NCBI RefSeq assembly: GCF_004014805.1
Contig: NZ_ATDN01000001.1
Location: forward strand, 1-64,000
DNA: 64,000 bases
Direction: 5' to 3'
DNA from: Mycolicibacterium elephantis DSM 44368
Lineage (GTDB): Bacteria > Actinomycetota > Actinomycetes > Mycobacteriales > Mycobacteriaceae
The notes beneath the pieces were generated by a model. That model ran no database searches, was not told the DNA's origin, and saw only the letters and a list, made by a program, of their open reading frames with translations. Below are positions 28,000-37,209 of this stretch, one piece after another. Made by a program: the position numbers and the translations under genes. Each line of letters starts with the position of its first letter. Position 1 is the first letter of the stretch.

Positions 28000-30312
28000 T
28001 CAGCTCCGGGGCTGATCCTCCTTGCGGATGAGCCGTTGCAGAGCTTCGCGGTCGGGTGCCAGCAGCTCGTCGATGCGCGGCTTGTTCACCTCGGCGACGA
28101 TGATCTCACCGACCTCCTGGTGCACATCGCTGAAGATGCCGTGCGACTTCATCTTCTCGGTTTGGTAGATGTTGTCCTCGGTGGGCGTGACGTAGTAGAC
28201 CACCTCCGCCTTGAAGCGGTGGATCAGCCACAGATGGAGGATGTCCATCAGTCGCTTCTGCCGCAGCTTCTCGGCGAAGGTGTTCTGGTCGCGCACCGTC
28301 AGGATGCTGCGCCCGTGCCGATCCTTGATCGGATCGACGATCGCGTTGGCCACCTTCTCGCTTCTGCCGTCCTCCCGTTCGCCGTAGATTCCTAGTTCCA
28401 GCACGTCGGAGCCCGGACGGGTGGGACGCAGCTGAACACGCAGCGTCTCCTCGAGCTGATAGTGCTTGCCCCACAGCGCCAGCCACTCCTCGAGCAGCTT
28501 CTTGGGCACCTCGGTCTGCACGAGGTGCTGATGCTGTGTGGAGCCCTTGCCCATGGCCTTCGTGGTCGCCGTACGGCCCGACGACGCGGCCAGCGCGGCA
28601 TCGCTACGCGGCCCGCCGACCAGTGTTTGCGGTGTGCGGTAAGGCGATTCGACCAACCGCATCTTCCGCTGCAGCCGCGCCAGCGCCAACATGCCGTCCT
28701 GTTTGAGCGCGGTCGCGAACTCCTCGGCTGCCACCCCGTCGACCTGGTGCCCGCCGTAGGTGATGAAGTTGAAGACGAACCCCATCTTGGCCAGTTCCTC
28801 AGGGAAGGCCCGCATTTCGTCGTCACTCATCCCCGTGGTGTCCCAGTTGAACGAGGGGGACAGGTTGTAGGCCAGCATCTTGTCGGGAAACTCCGCGTGG
28901 ATCGCCTCGGCGAACTCCCGCGCGTCGGTCAGATCGGCCGTCTTAGTCTCCATCCAGAGGATGTCGGCGAACGGCGCCGCGGCCAGCGACTTGGCGATCG
29001 CATACGGGATGCCGCCACGGACCTGGTAGTAGCCCTCCGGCGTCTTCGCCAGCTCGCAGTCCCATCCGACGGCCGCGCCGATCTCGCGTGCCTTCTCGCG
29101 CGCGGTGTACAGCGGAGCGCGTGTCGCGAACTCGCGCCACTCGTCGACGCTGACGTCGAGCGGTTCGCCTTCGCTCTGCCGGAATTCGAGTAGCTCGGCC
29201 ACCGCCTCGCCGTACGTCATCAGCCCGGCGTCCAGCTGCCAGGCATCGACGAACTGCGACTCGACCTGGTCGAACACGGCGTCGATGGACTGCTGCGCGT
29301 CGCTCTGGTAGGTCGCGCACGCCTCGGCGACCGCGTCGGCGATGCCGTGGTGCGCCAACCAGCCGTTCGCGGCCTCATATTCGCCTTCGGGCAGCGCGTA
29401 GAGCAGGTGGCCGTTGAGTTCGGTGACGCCCAACTCGTAGAAGCGCCGCATCATCGCCAGGTAGCACGACTTGTAGGACGGAATCCTCAGGTTGGTAACG
29501 CCCAGCAGGAACGGCTGGTCCCGCTCGTCGGCGCGGCTGTCGATCAGGTTCGCCGCCTCGGCGTCCGTGCGGGCCACGATGATGCCCGGCACGCCCATCA
29601 CGTCGAGCTGGAACCGGGCGGTGTTGAGCCGCTTGATCTGTTCGTCCGATGGCACCAGCACCTTGCCACCCTGGTGACCGCACTTCTTGGTGCCCGGGCG
29701 CTGGTCTTCGATGTGGTATCCGGGCACACCGGCCTCGACGAACCGGCGGATCAGGTTGCGTACGTGCGGATCTCCACCGTGGCCGGTGTCGGCGTCGGCG
29801 ATGATGAACGGGCGGAAGTCCGTCGCGGGGGTCGCGGCGCGCTGCTCTTCGGTCATCTGCAGCCGCATGTACCGCTGGTTGCGGTCGGCGGTCAGCAGGG
29901 CCCGCACCAGCCCCGCGGCCTCCTCGGGCACCTGGCTCAACGGGTAGCTGGCCAGGTCGGGACCCGGGTCCTCGGTGGTGGACCCCTTCGCCGACGTCGC
30001 CCACCCGCCGAGATAGATCCCCTCGATGCCGGTGCGCTTCATCGCCACCGCCTGACCCGGCGAATACGGACCGAAGGTGGTGATGCTCTTCTTCTGGGCG
30101 AACAGTTCGCGCAGCCGGGCGTAGAACGCGGTCGCCGCCTCCCGCGCGGTGATGTAGTCGAACGGGATCGTGCCACGCTGCTCGACGACCTGTCGGGCCG
30201 TGTAGAGCCGGATTATCCCGTCGAATCGTGGGCTGTCGAAGTACTTCTGAGTGGCGGCAACGTCGCGCTCGAACGGTGTCTGAGGCGCTGCATCCGCTTC
30301 CATGATGGCCAT
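28000..30312 (-). CDS. aceA: Isocitrate lyase, long ICL2 type
   Basis: A 770-residue isocitrate lyase of the long mycobacterial form. It splits isocitrate into glyoxylate and succinate for growth on fatty acids and usually also acts as a methylisocitrate lyase. The signature KKCGHQGGK holds the catalytic Cys, and metal and substrate blocks such as [11 protein letters not shown] and [12 protein letters not shown] are present. The C-terminal part (from about residue 590) is the extra domain of ICL2, reported to respond to acyl-CoA. The gene is a single open frame; in M. tuberculosis H37Rv the equivalent is split into aceAa and aceAb. The start may be at 30312 or at the Met three codons later. 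Confidence 0.93.
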   Translation of the reverse strand: MAIMEADAAPQTPFERDVAATQKYFDSPRFDGIIRLYTARQVVEQRGTIPFDYITAREAATAFYARLRELFAQKKSITTFGPYSPGQAVAMKRTGIEGIYLGGWATSAKGSTTEDPGPDLASYPLSQVPEEAAGLVRALLTADRNQRYMRLQMTEEQRAATPATDFRPFIIADADTGHGGDPHVRNLIRRFVEAGVPGYHIEDQRPGTKKCGHQGGKVLVPSDEQIKRLNTARFQLDVMGVPGIIVARTDAEAANLIDSRADERDQPFLLGVTNLRIPSYKSCYLAMMRRFYELGVTELNGHLLYALPEGEYEAANGWLAHHGIADAVAEACATYQSDAQQSIDAVFDQVESQFVDAWQLDAGLMTYGEAVAELLEFRQSEGEPLDVSVDEWREFATRAPLYTAREKAREIGAAVGWDCELAKTPEGYYQVRGGIPYAIAKSLAAAPFADILWMETKTADLTDAREFAEAIHAEFPDKMLAYNLSPSFNWDTTGMSDDEMRAFPEELAKMGFVFNFITYGGHQVDGVAAEEFATALKQDGMLALARLQRKMRLVESPYRTPQTLVGGPRSDAALAASSGRTATTKAMGKGSTQHQHLVQTEVPKKLLEEWLALWGKHYQLEETLRVQLRPTRPGSDVLELGIYGEREDGRSEKVANAIVDPIKDRHGRSILTVRDQNTFAEKLRQKRLMDILHLWLIHRFKAEVVYYVTPTEDNIYQTEKMKSHGIFSDVHQEVGEIIVAEVNKPRIDELLAPDREALQRLIRKEDQPRS

Positions 30313-30363
30313 GAATTCAGCGTACGGCGCGTGCTTCGACGGCGGTGCGTATTCACTGCGTAA

Positions 30364-31218
30364 TCACGCCGACGGGCCCCGCCACCAACGTGGCGAGGTG
30401 CCGTGTGCCCGGCGGAACACCCTGGCGAAATATCCGGGGTCGGCGATCCCGACGCGGCGGGCCACCTCCTGGAGGGGCAGGTCGGTGTCGGCCAGCAGCC
30501 GGCGGCTCTCAGCCATCCGGCGCTCGGTGATCCACTCCCGGACGGTGCGCCCGGTGCGGCGGCGCACGATCGTCGTGAGATGGCCCGGCGTCATGCCGAC
30601 CTCGCGCGCCACGTCTCGCAGCGACAACGGCTCGCAATACCGTCGCTCGATCACCGCCAACACCTCCGCCAGCACCGTCTCGCCGCGGTATCGGAGATGG
30701 CCCACCACGTCACCCGCGACGCGGGCCAGGTCGATCAGCAGCAACGTCAGGTGAGCGACCGCGGCCTGCCGGTACCCGTCCCGACGCGCTGCCAACTCGG
30801 TCTGGATCGCGCTGACCGCGGCGTCCCATACCGGTCGACGGTCGCGGGGGAGCCGCAGTTCGAGCATGCCGCCGGCCTCGGCATGCAGAAACGGATACAG
30901 CAGCGGGTGCCCACGCCACGCCGGCCATGACGCCTTCACGTCCACCCCCAGAGCGGTCGGGTCGAAGAACACCCCGACGCCTTCACTCGAGCGCTCGACC
31001 CGGGTCGGGTCCACCACCTCACCGGGCGCCGCCACATAGACCAGGCCGGCCGACGACGCGTACCACAGGGCGGGGAAGTCGTGAATATGCAGACCGCGCT
31101 CCAGCACGTCTCCGGTTTCTGCGAACACCACCGACACCGGCGGCGCATCCGGCCCCTTCGGATACGCGTACATCGGCACGCCGCCGCGGTGCCGCAGCAG
31201 CCTGGATTGTGCAACCAT
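30364..31218 (-). CDS. AraC-family transcriptional regulator
   Basis: About 284 residues from ATG 31218 (a Met six codons upstream is an alternative). The N-terminal cupin-like sensor contains ERGLHIHDFPALWYA. The C-terminal double HTH (about 180-284) shows LSLRDVAREVGMTPGHLTTIVRRRTG and LPLQEVARRVGIADPGYFARVFRRAHG, both typical AraC helices. It lies 52 bases upstream of icl2 on the same strand and may act on it, though that is only positional. Its 5' end abuts a methyltransferase remnant on the other strand. Confidence 0.88.
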   Translation of the reverse strand: MVAQSRLLRHRGGVPMYAYPKGPDAPPVSVVFAETGDVLERGLHIHDFPALWYASSAGLVYVAAPGEVVDPTRVERSSEGVGVFFDPTALGVDVKASWPAWRGHPLLYPFLHAEAGGMLELRLPRDRRPVWDAAVSAIQTELAARRDGYRQAAVAHLTLLLIDLARVAGDVVGHLRYRGETVLAEVLAVIERRYCEPLSLRDVAREVGMTPGHLTTIVRRRTGRTVREWITERRMAESRRLLADTDLPLQEVARRVGIADPGYFARVFRRAHGTSPRWWRGPSA

Positions 31219-31618
31219 GGCCCGGGCGCGACGCAAAGCCCGCGGACTGGCCGGGATTCGGTTCGACCGCGGCTACGCCCAAGAGCTTCCGTATGCCGAT
31301 GGCGAGTTCGACCGCGTGCTGTTGTCGATGATGTGGCACCACCTCGACGACGACGTGAAACCCCAAGCGGCAGCGGAGGTTTTCCGGGTGCTGCGGCCCG
31401 GTGGCCGACTGTACCTGCTCGACGTCGGCGGCCCGATGAGCGTCGATGACGGGCGTGCGGCGCCCCGGATGCTGCGCGGAGCGCACCTCGCCGGCAACCT
31501 CGGCGACGCGATCCCGCGGCTCATGCGCAGTGTCGGCTTCGACTGCACCCAGATCGACACGCACCAGCAGCGCCTGGTCGGCAGGCTCACCTACTACCGG
31601 GCTGTGCGATCGTCGTGA
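31217..31618 (+). pseudogene. C-terminal fragment of a class I SAM-dependent methyltransferase
   Basis: A 133-residue frame carrying only the later motifs of a UbiE/MenG-like methyltransferase: FDRGYAQELPYADGEFDRVLLSMMWHHL (motif II region), then EVFRVLRPGGRLYLLDVGG (motif III) and a C-terminal LVGRLTYYRAV. The SAM-binding GxGxG motif and first beta strand that should precede them are absent, because the frame opens inside the start region of the opposite AraC gene. It is therefore probably a non-functional remnant. It overlaps the 3' end of lhgO by about 30 bases. Confidence 0.7.
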
Positions 31619-32804
31619 CGATGTGCTCGGCGATCGCGAGCGAGGACGTCGCCGCCGGTGAGGGCGCGTTGCGGACGACGACGACACGGTCACGGAAGCT
31701 GAGCCGGAAGTCGTCGACCAGGCTGCCGTCGCTGTCGAGCGCCTGCGCCCGCACGCCGGCTTTGCCCGCGACGACGTCGTCGTCGGTGAGTTCGGGTACG
31801 TAGGCGCGGGCGGCGGCGAGGAATCTGCGTCGGCTGACCGATCCGTACAACTCGCGGACCCCGGTGCGCCAGTGCTGCCGGGCGAACCGCCAGAAGGCGC
31901 CCGTGGCGGCGATCTCGACGAGATCGCGCACCGAGACCGTCGTCCAGGTGTAGCCCTCGCGGGCAAGGGCGAGCACGGCATTCGGTCCGATCAGCACCTC
32001 GCCGTCGACGCGCGGGGTCAGGTGCACGCCGAGAAACGGATAGCGTGGATCGGGCACCGGGTATACCAGCCCGTTCACCAAATGGCGCCGCTGCGGCTTC
32101 AACGCGTAGTACTCGCCGCGGAACGGCACGATCACCGGGTCGGCGCCGTCACCCACCAGCGCCGCCAGCCGATCGCTCTGCAGTCCGCCGCACACCACGA
32201 CACGGTCGAACGCGTCATCACGAGCGGTTTGTCCGCACCGTGCGGTGACGATCACCTCGTCGCGCACGGTCCGCATCCCGACGACCTGGTGGCCGAGCAG
32301 GATCGTCGCTCCGTCGACGACCGCATCGGCGGCCAGCGCCTCGGTCACCTCCGCGAAGTCGACGATCGATGTCGACGGCGAGTGCAGCGCCGCCACCCCG
32401 CTGACGTGGGGTTCGAGTTCGCGCAATTCTCGGGGGCCGATGATCCGCACGCCCGGAACCCCGTTGGCGCGGGCCCGGTCCGCGATGTCGTCCAGCCTGG
32501 CGCGTTCGGCGTCGTCGAGCGCGACGAGCACCTTGCCGCAACCGATCCGGCGGATGTCGTGCTCGGCGCAGAACTCCTCGAGCAGGCCGACGCCGCGGCG
32601 GCACAGCAGCGCCTTCTGGGAGCCGGGTTGGTAGTACAGACCGGCGTGCACGACGCCGGAGTTGCGTCCCGTCTGGTGTGCGGCCAGCCGGTCCTCTTTT
32701 TCGAACAGCGTCACGGCCGAGTCCGGCTGCCGGCGCAGGATTTCGCGTGCGACGGCGACGCCGACGATGCCGCCACCGACGACGGCGATCCGCGAACCTG
32801 TCAC
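31587..32804 (-). CDS. lhgO: L-2-hydroxyglutarate oxidase
   Basis: A 405-residue FAD-dependent oxidase of the DAO family. The N-terminal dinucleotide fold is RIAVVGGGIVGVAVAREIL, followed by the family block HQTGRNSGVVHAGLYYQPGS and the C-terminal SPAATSSLAIAEHIV. It oxidises L-2-hydroxyglutarate to 2-oxoglutarate and passes electrons to oxygen or the membrane quinone pool. GTG 32804 (VTGSRIAVVGG) is preferred over the Met three codons earlier because it lies close to the first beta strand. It diverges from ripD. Confidence 0.9.
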   Translation of the reverse strand: MTGSRIAVVGGGIVGVAVAREILRRQPDSAVTLFEKEDRLAAHQTGRNSGVVHAGLYYQPGSQKALLCRRGVGLLEEFCAEHDIRRIGCGKVLVALDDAERARLDDIADRARANGVPGVRIIGPRELRELEPHVSGVAALHSPSTSIVDFAEVTEALAADAVVDGATILLGHQVVGMRTVRDEVIVTARCGQTARDDAFDRVVVCGGLQSDRLAALVGDGADPVIVPFRGEYYALKPQRRHLVNGLVYPVPDPRYPFLGVHLTPRVDGEVLIGPNAVLALAREGYTWTTVSVRDLVEIAATGAFWRFARQHWRTGVRELYGSVSRRRFLAAARAYVPELTDDDVVAGKAGVRAQALDSDGSLVDDFRLSFRDRVVVVRNAPSPAATSSLAIAEHIVTTIAQPGSR

Positions 32805-33015
32805 CACGATCACAATCTTGCCTCATCCGCTGCTTCCCGCCGCGTTCAACGCCGGCCAGGGTCACCGTTCGGTCACGGTCTGGTATCTCATTGGTGTTGT
32901 GCCATACCGCAATTGGACTAATTGACACTTCTGGCAGTACAAGTGGACTTACGACTGCTGTGCCCAACGGCGGGCACGGGCTGCTCGCGCCGATGTTCGA
33001 GAAAGTTGAATTCCG

Positions 33016-33558
33016 ATGAGACGCATACTGGCCTTGATGCTGGGTCTGGCCATGCTGGGGACAGTGCCGGGTGTCGCGGCTGCTCAGCCGGCGACGCGGT
33101 CCGCCGTCAACCAGAAGGCGATCGATTTGGTGATCGCGCGCGGACTCTCGCAGCGCGGCGTGCCGTTCTCTTACGGTGGCGGCGATGCGACCGGTCCGAC
33201 GCGGGGCAGCGGAACCGCCGAGAACGTCGCCGGACTGGACCCCGATGGCCGCATCGTCGGGCTGGACCCCGCGGTGAGCACCGTCGGTTTCGACGCCTCC
33301 GGTCTGATGGTCTATGCGTACGCCGGCGCCGGGGTCAAGCTGCCGCGGTCATCAGGCGCGCAGTACAAGGTCGGCCAGAAAGTCGCGCCGTCACAGGCTC
33401 TTCCCGGCGATCTGATCTTCTACGGTCCCGAGGGAACCCAGAGCGTGGCGATGTTCCTCGGCAACGGGCAGATGCTGGAGGCGACCGAACCGGCGGTCAC
33501 CGTCTCGCCGGTCCGCACCAACAACATGGCGCCGTATTTGGTCCGCATCATCGCGTGA
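33016..33558 (+). CDS. ripD: RipD-like exported NlpC/P60 protein with inactive catalytic site
   Basis: A 180-residue exported protein with signal peptide MRRILALMLGLAMLGTVPGVAAAQ and one NlpC/P60 domain. The catalytic Cys position is Ala (A94 in GFDASGLMVY) and the His position is Ser (S143 in TQSVAMFLG). M. tuberculosis RipD has comparable losses and binds peptidoglycan without cutting it, so a binding or structural role is likely here. Residues 55-85 form an insertion rich in Gly and Asp. It overlaps the 3' end of the DJ-1/PfpI gene by 11 bases (convergent). Confidence 0.88.
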   Translation: MRRILALMLGLAMLGTVPGVAAAQPATRSAVNQKAIDLVIARGLSQRGVPFSYGGGDATGPTRGSGTAENVAGLDPDGRIVGLDPAVSTVGFDASGLMVYAYAGAGVKLPRSSGAQYKVGQKVAPSQALPGDLIFYGPEGTQSVAMFLGNGQMLEATEPAVTVSPVRTNNMAPYLVRIIA

Positions 33559-34159
33559 GGACCTCCGGCGTGCGCCATACGTCAGGCTGCACGGGATAGG
33601 CGATCGCCGCGCGTACCGAGCCGGCGATGTCGGCGCCCCGTTCGCGGTGCACCAGCCACAGCGCCAAATCGATGCCCGAGGTCACCCCGCCCGCGGTCAC
33701 CACGGTGCCGTCGTCGACGACACGGTGCCGCCTGACGGTTGCACCGTAGCGCGAAAGCTCCTCCAGCGCAGCGTCGTTGGTCGTCGCATTGCGACCGTGC
33801 AGGAGGCCGGCCGCCCCGAGGATCAGCGCGCCGGTGCAGACGGACGCCACCCAGCGCACCGACGGTGCCAACTCGGCGATGACGCCAGGCAGCGCACCGC
33901 GCCGAATCTCCTGTCGCACACCGGTATCCGTCGCGTCCACCCAGCCGCCCCCGGGCACCAAGACGGCATCCGGGGTGCCCAGCGTCTCGTCGATCTGCAT
34001 CCGCAACCCGTACGCCGTGGTCACCGGGCCGGTACCGTCGGCGCGCACCAGGGCCACCTCGAGGCCGGCGTCGAGCGCGGCGGCCCGCACGAACACCTCC
34101 CACGGCGCGATCACGTCGAGGGGATCGAACCCGTCGAACACCACGATCTCGATGCGCAC
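33548..34159 (-). CDS. DJ-1/PfpI family protein (glutamine-amidotransferase-like fold)
   Basis: A 203-residue protein with DGFDPLDVIAPWEVF at the N-terminus, the nucleophile elbow WVASVCTGALILGAAGLL and the GGVTSGIDLALWLV block. This pattern matches the subgroup related to isonitrile hydratase and to the sensor domain of GATase1-AraC regulators. No HTH is attached. Function unassigned. Confidence 0.85.
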   Translation of the reverse strand: MRIEIVVFDGFDPLDVIAPWEVFVRAAALDAGLEVALVRADGTGPVTTAYGLRMQIDETLGTPDAVLVPGGGWVDATDTGVRQEIRRGALPGVIAELAPSVRWVASVCTGALILGAAGLLHGRNATTNDAALEELSRYGATVRRHRVVDDGTVVTAGGVTSGIDLALWLVHRERGADIAGSVRAAIAYPVQPDVWRTPEVLTR

Positions 34160-34235
34160 AGGTTCTAGTTGAACATGTCCAACACGAGCAGCACGCCGGT
34201 TGCGACGAACAACAGCACCGTCGAACCCGGCGGGA

Positions 34236-35009
34236 TCAGCGGCCCCGCCAGTTGGGTTTGCGCCGCTCGCGCCACGCCGTGAGGCCCTCGGCGACGTCCT
34301 CGGTGGCCCCGGCCACCTTGCGCATGGTCTCGCCGAAGCGCACCGACTCGATCCATCCCATGTTCTGGGTCCGCCAGGCCACCTCCTTGGTGGCCCGTTG
34401 CGCCAGCGGCGCGGCCTCGGTGAGGGTCTGCGCCCACGCCAGCGCCTCGGCCTGCAGGTCGTCGGGTTCGACCAGCTTCCAGACCAGCCCCATCTCCTTG
34501 GCCCGCTCGGCGCTGATCGGCTTACCGGTCAGCAGCAGTTCCATCGCGTCGGCCCAACGCACCCGTTGAGGGAGCCGGATCGCGCCGACGATGGTGGGCA
34601 CGCCGATCGACACCTCGGGGAAGGAGAACGTGGCCTCGGTGCTGGCGATCACGAAGTCGCAGAACAGCACCCCGGTCAGCCCGTAGCCGATACAGGGGCC
34701 GTGCACGGCGGCGATGGTCGGCTTGAACAGCTCCATGCCGCTTTCGAAGGAGTTGATCGTCGGTTTCTCCCAGAACGTGCCCGCGAAAGTGCCCACCGAG
34801 CCCTCGCCGTCCTTGAGGTCCCCGCCCGCGCAGAACACGTCGCCGTTTGCGGTCAGGATCCCCACCCAGGCGTCCTCGTCGTCGCGGAACCGGTTCCATG
34901 CCGCGTTCAGGTCGTTGCGCAGCGCGCCGTTGATCGCGTTGCGGGCCTCGGGACGGTTCAGGGTGATGGTGGCGATGTGGTCTTTGCACTCAAACGTGAC
35001 GAGGCTCAT
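34236..35009 (-). CDS. Enoyl-CoA hydratase/isomerase family protein
   Basis: A 257-residue crotonase-fold protein. The oxyanion-hole segments are FCAGGDLKDG and AAVHGPCIGYGLTGVLFCDFVIAS. The position of the first catalytic Glu of classical hydratases falls at CIGYGL, with no Glu, while EVSIGVP carries the second, so the reaction may differ from simple hydration. It diverges from the acyl-CoA-dehydrogenase-like gene at 35061 and is probably involved in lipid or sterol catabolism; substrate unknown. Confidence 0.88.
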   Translation of the reverse strand: MSLVTFECKDHIATITLNRPEARNAINGALRNDLNAAWNRFRDDEDAWVGILTANGDVFCAGGDLKDGEGSVGTFAGTFWEKPTINSFESGMELFKPTIAAVHGPCIGYGLTGVLFCDFVIASTEATFSFPEVSIGVPTIVGAIRLPQRVRWADAMELLLTGKPISAERAKEMGLVWKLVEPDDLQAEALAWAQTLTEAAPLAQRATKEVAWRTQNMGWIESVRFGETMRKVAGATEDVAEGLTAWRERRKPNWRGR

Positions 35010-35060
35010 GGCTGCACCTTAATCTCATGGGACCTTTGCCTGCCGTGATGGGAGTACGCG

Positions 35061-36245
35061 ATGACATCAACTGTGGACGCGACCGATCGGGTGTCCGGGC
35101 TGGCCCGCGGCATGCGCGAGCTGGTCGCGGCCGAGGCGGCCGAATCCGAGCGCATGCGCACCCTCACGCCGCCGATCGTCGACGCCATGTGGGACACCGG
35201 GCTGATGTCGGCGTTCAATCCGATCGCCGCGGGAGGAGTCGAACCGTCCTTCCCCGAAATGATCGAGACGTGGATCGAAATGGCTTGGCAGGACGGGTCT
35301 TTCGGTTGGATCGGCATCGCCAACCTGCCGTCATCGTTCGCCGCCGCCACGTACCTGCCCGACGAGGGATTCGCGGAGGTGTTCACGGCCCACGACAACC
35401 GGGTCACTTTGGGCGGGCAGTTCTTCCCCAACGGGCAGGGCCAGGCCGTCGACGGCGGCTACCGGCTGACCGGGTCGTGGAGTTTCGGCTCGGGAACGGG
35501 TCATTCCCAGTACGTCGCCGCGGGCTTTCTGCCGATGGACGAGGGGGAGGTGCGCTGGGTCAGCGAGGGGGTGCCCGACATGCAGGTCGCCGTGGTGCCC
35601 CGCGACCAGATCAGCTTCAACGACGGCTGGCATGTCCAGGGACTGAAGGGCACCGGCAGCTACGACTACAGCGCCGAGGACGTGTTCGTTCCGGCCTACC
35701 GGACTTTCCCGCTGTTCACCCGCGAGCCGCGCCGGGGTTCGTCGCCGGCCACCCGGATGGGACTGATGGGAATGATTGCGGCCGGGCACGCGTCGTGGGC
35801 GCTCGGGGTCGCCAAGAGCATGCTCGACGACGTCGAAGAGCTCGCGGCCACCAAGTTCCGGATGAGCGACATGGCGTCGCTGGCCAGTAGGCCCACCTTC
35901 CAGAAGGGCCTCGCGCACCATGTGGCGGCGTGGCGCGCCGCGCGGCTGCTGGTGCTGCAGGCGTTCGGTACGGCCGAAACCGCCGTCGCCTCCGGTGAGG
36001 AGCTGACGCCGACCCTGCGTGCGGACATGCGGGTGGCCGCCGTCTACGCCACCGACGTGGCCCGCCAGTGCGCCGAATGGGCGCATCTGGTCGCGGGCAC
36101 CAGCGCGATCCGCGAGGGCACGCGCCTGGAGCGGGCGTTCCGCGACATGTACACCGGCACCCAGCACGCCTTCATCAGCGAGAAGGTCGCCATCGACGCG
36201 GCGCAGGTGTGGCTGGGCATCGTCGAGGACCAGTTCGGGCTCTGA
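35061..36245 (+). CDS. Acyl-CoA dehydrogenase-fold flavoprotein (HsaA/monooxygenase-like)
   Basis: A 394-residue protein with the three-part acyl-CoA dehydrogenase fold. Visible blocks are GSFGWIGIANLPSSF, GQAVDGGYRLTGSWSFGSG, GLKGTGSYDYSAEDVFVP and the C-terminal VAGTSAIREGTRLERAFRDM. The pattern (FGSG, KGTGS) is closest to the flavin-dependent hydroxylase branch that includes HsaA, rather than to true dehydrogenases. It ends on a TGATCA palindrome shared with the stop codon of the convergent dehalogenase gene. Confidence 0.85.
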   Translation: MTSTVDATDRVSGLARGMRELVAAEAAESERMRTLTPPIVDAMWDTGLMSAFNPIAAGGVEPSFPEMIETWIEMAWQDGSFGWIGIANLPSSFAAATYLPDEGFAEVFTAHDNRVTLGGQFFPNGQGQAVDGGYRLTGSWSFGSGTGHSQYVAAGFLPMDEGEVRWVSEGVPDMQVAVVPRDQISFNDGWHVQGLKGTGSYDYSAEDVFVPAYRTFPLFTREPRRGSSPATRMGLMGMIAAGHASWALGVAKSMLDDVEELAATKFRMSDMASLASRPTFQKGLAHHVAAWRAARLLVLQAFGTAETAVASGEELTPTLRADMRVAAVYATDVARQCAEWAHLVAGTSAIREGTRLERAFRDMYTGTQHAFISEKVAIDAAQVWLGIVEDQFGL

Positions 36246-37205
36246 TCAGCCGGTGCGCGCGACGAATTCGGCGACGACGCGGCCGAGTTCGGCGCCGCGC
36301 TGCTCCTGAACGAAGTGGCCAGCACCCTCGATCGTCGTGTGGGGTTGGCCCTTCGCACCAGGAACGTGGTCGGCGAAGACCTTGTCCCATCCGCGTGTCG
36401 CCGGATCACCGTCGGAGTACGCCGTGAGAAACGGCCGCCGCCAGTCACCGAGCGCGGCCATCGTCGCGCGCCCGATCGCGGCGCCGGGGTCGTTGCGCGT
36501 CAACGGAATCAACGCCGTCATCTGCCGCAGGCCGGCGGTGAACGTGCGGTCCGGGAACGGTGCGTCGTAAGCGGCGAGGACGTCGGGGCAAAGCGGGCCT
36601 GCCACCGCGTCGAGGAAGAAACTCGGAACGAGTTCCGGTGAGCGTTGATAGAACGCCACGTAATCGAGGAGGGTCTCCTGGTGGATGACCTGACCGTCGC
36701 CGACGGCGTGGTGCGGCCATTCGAGCCGGCCCGCGAGTCCGGGGTCGCAGGTGTGCAGGATCGTGTTGGTCGCGACGACGCGGGCGAACCGGTCGGGCTC
36801 GCGCGCGAGCACGCTGAGCCCGATGGGTCCGCCCCAGTCCTGCACGACCAGCGTCATATCGGTCACGTTCAGCCGGACGAGCGCGCTGTGCATCCAGTCG
36901 ACGTGGCGTTTGAAGGTGTAGTCGGTCGGGTCGGCGGGCTTGTCCGACCGGCCGTAGCCGATGTTGTCGGGCGCGATCACGCGCAGGCCCGCGTCGAGCA
37001 GTACGCGGATCACGTGCCGATACAGGTACGACCACGTTGGTTGACCGTGTAGCAGCACGACGACGGGCGCATCAACCGGTCCGGCGTCGACGTAATGCAT
37101 TCGCAGGGGCGCGATTCCGCGTGTCTCCACGTCGACATAGCTAGGGACGAACGGGTAATCGGGCAGCCCGGCGAAGCGCTCGTCAGGTGTTCTCAGCACA
37201 GCCAT
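36246..37205 (-). CDS. Haloalkane dehalogenase
   Basis: A 319-residue alpha/beta hydrolase of the haloalkane dehalogenase type. The nucleophile is Asp in VVQDWGGPIG, whose neighbouring Trp helps bind halide; the oxyanion segment is HGQPTWSYLYR, with Gln where Glu or Asn is common; the late acid and His are in YSDGDPATRG and GAGHFVQEQ. The N-terminus VLRTPDERFAGLPDYPFVPSYV is typical of mycobacterial DhmA-like enzymes. ATG 37205 is chosen because sequence further upstream in frame is antisense to the acyl-CoA synthetase. It starts 4 bases after that gene, so they form one operon. Confidence 0.9.
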   Translation of the reverse strand: MAVLRTPDERFAGLPDYPFVPSYVDVETRGIAPLRMHYVDAGPVDAPVVVLLHGQPTWSYLYRHVIRVLLDAGLRVIAPDNIGYGRSDKPADPTDYTFKRHVDWMHSALVRLNVTDMTLVVQDWGGPIGLSVLAREPDRFARVVATNTILHTCDPGLAGRLEWPHHAVGDGQVIHQETLLDYVAFYQRSPELVPSFFLDAVAGPLCPDVLAAYDAPFPDRTFTAGLRQMTALIPLTRNDPGAAIGRATMAALGDWRRPFLTAYSDGDPATRGWDKVFADHVPGAKGQPHTTIEGAGHFVQEQRGAELGRVVAEFVARTG

Positions 37206-37209
37206 GTGC

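Noticed and set aside
34165..34240. Minus-strand tail encoding PPGSTVLLFVATGVLLVL, resembling a membrane segment of a small protein or a LysE-type N-terminus
   Set aside because: It is only about 25 residues, has no clear start or ribosome binding site, and begins inside the enoyl-CoA hydratase 3' end.
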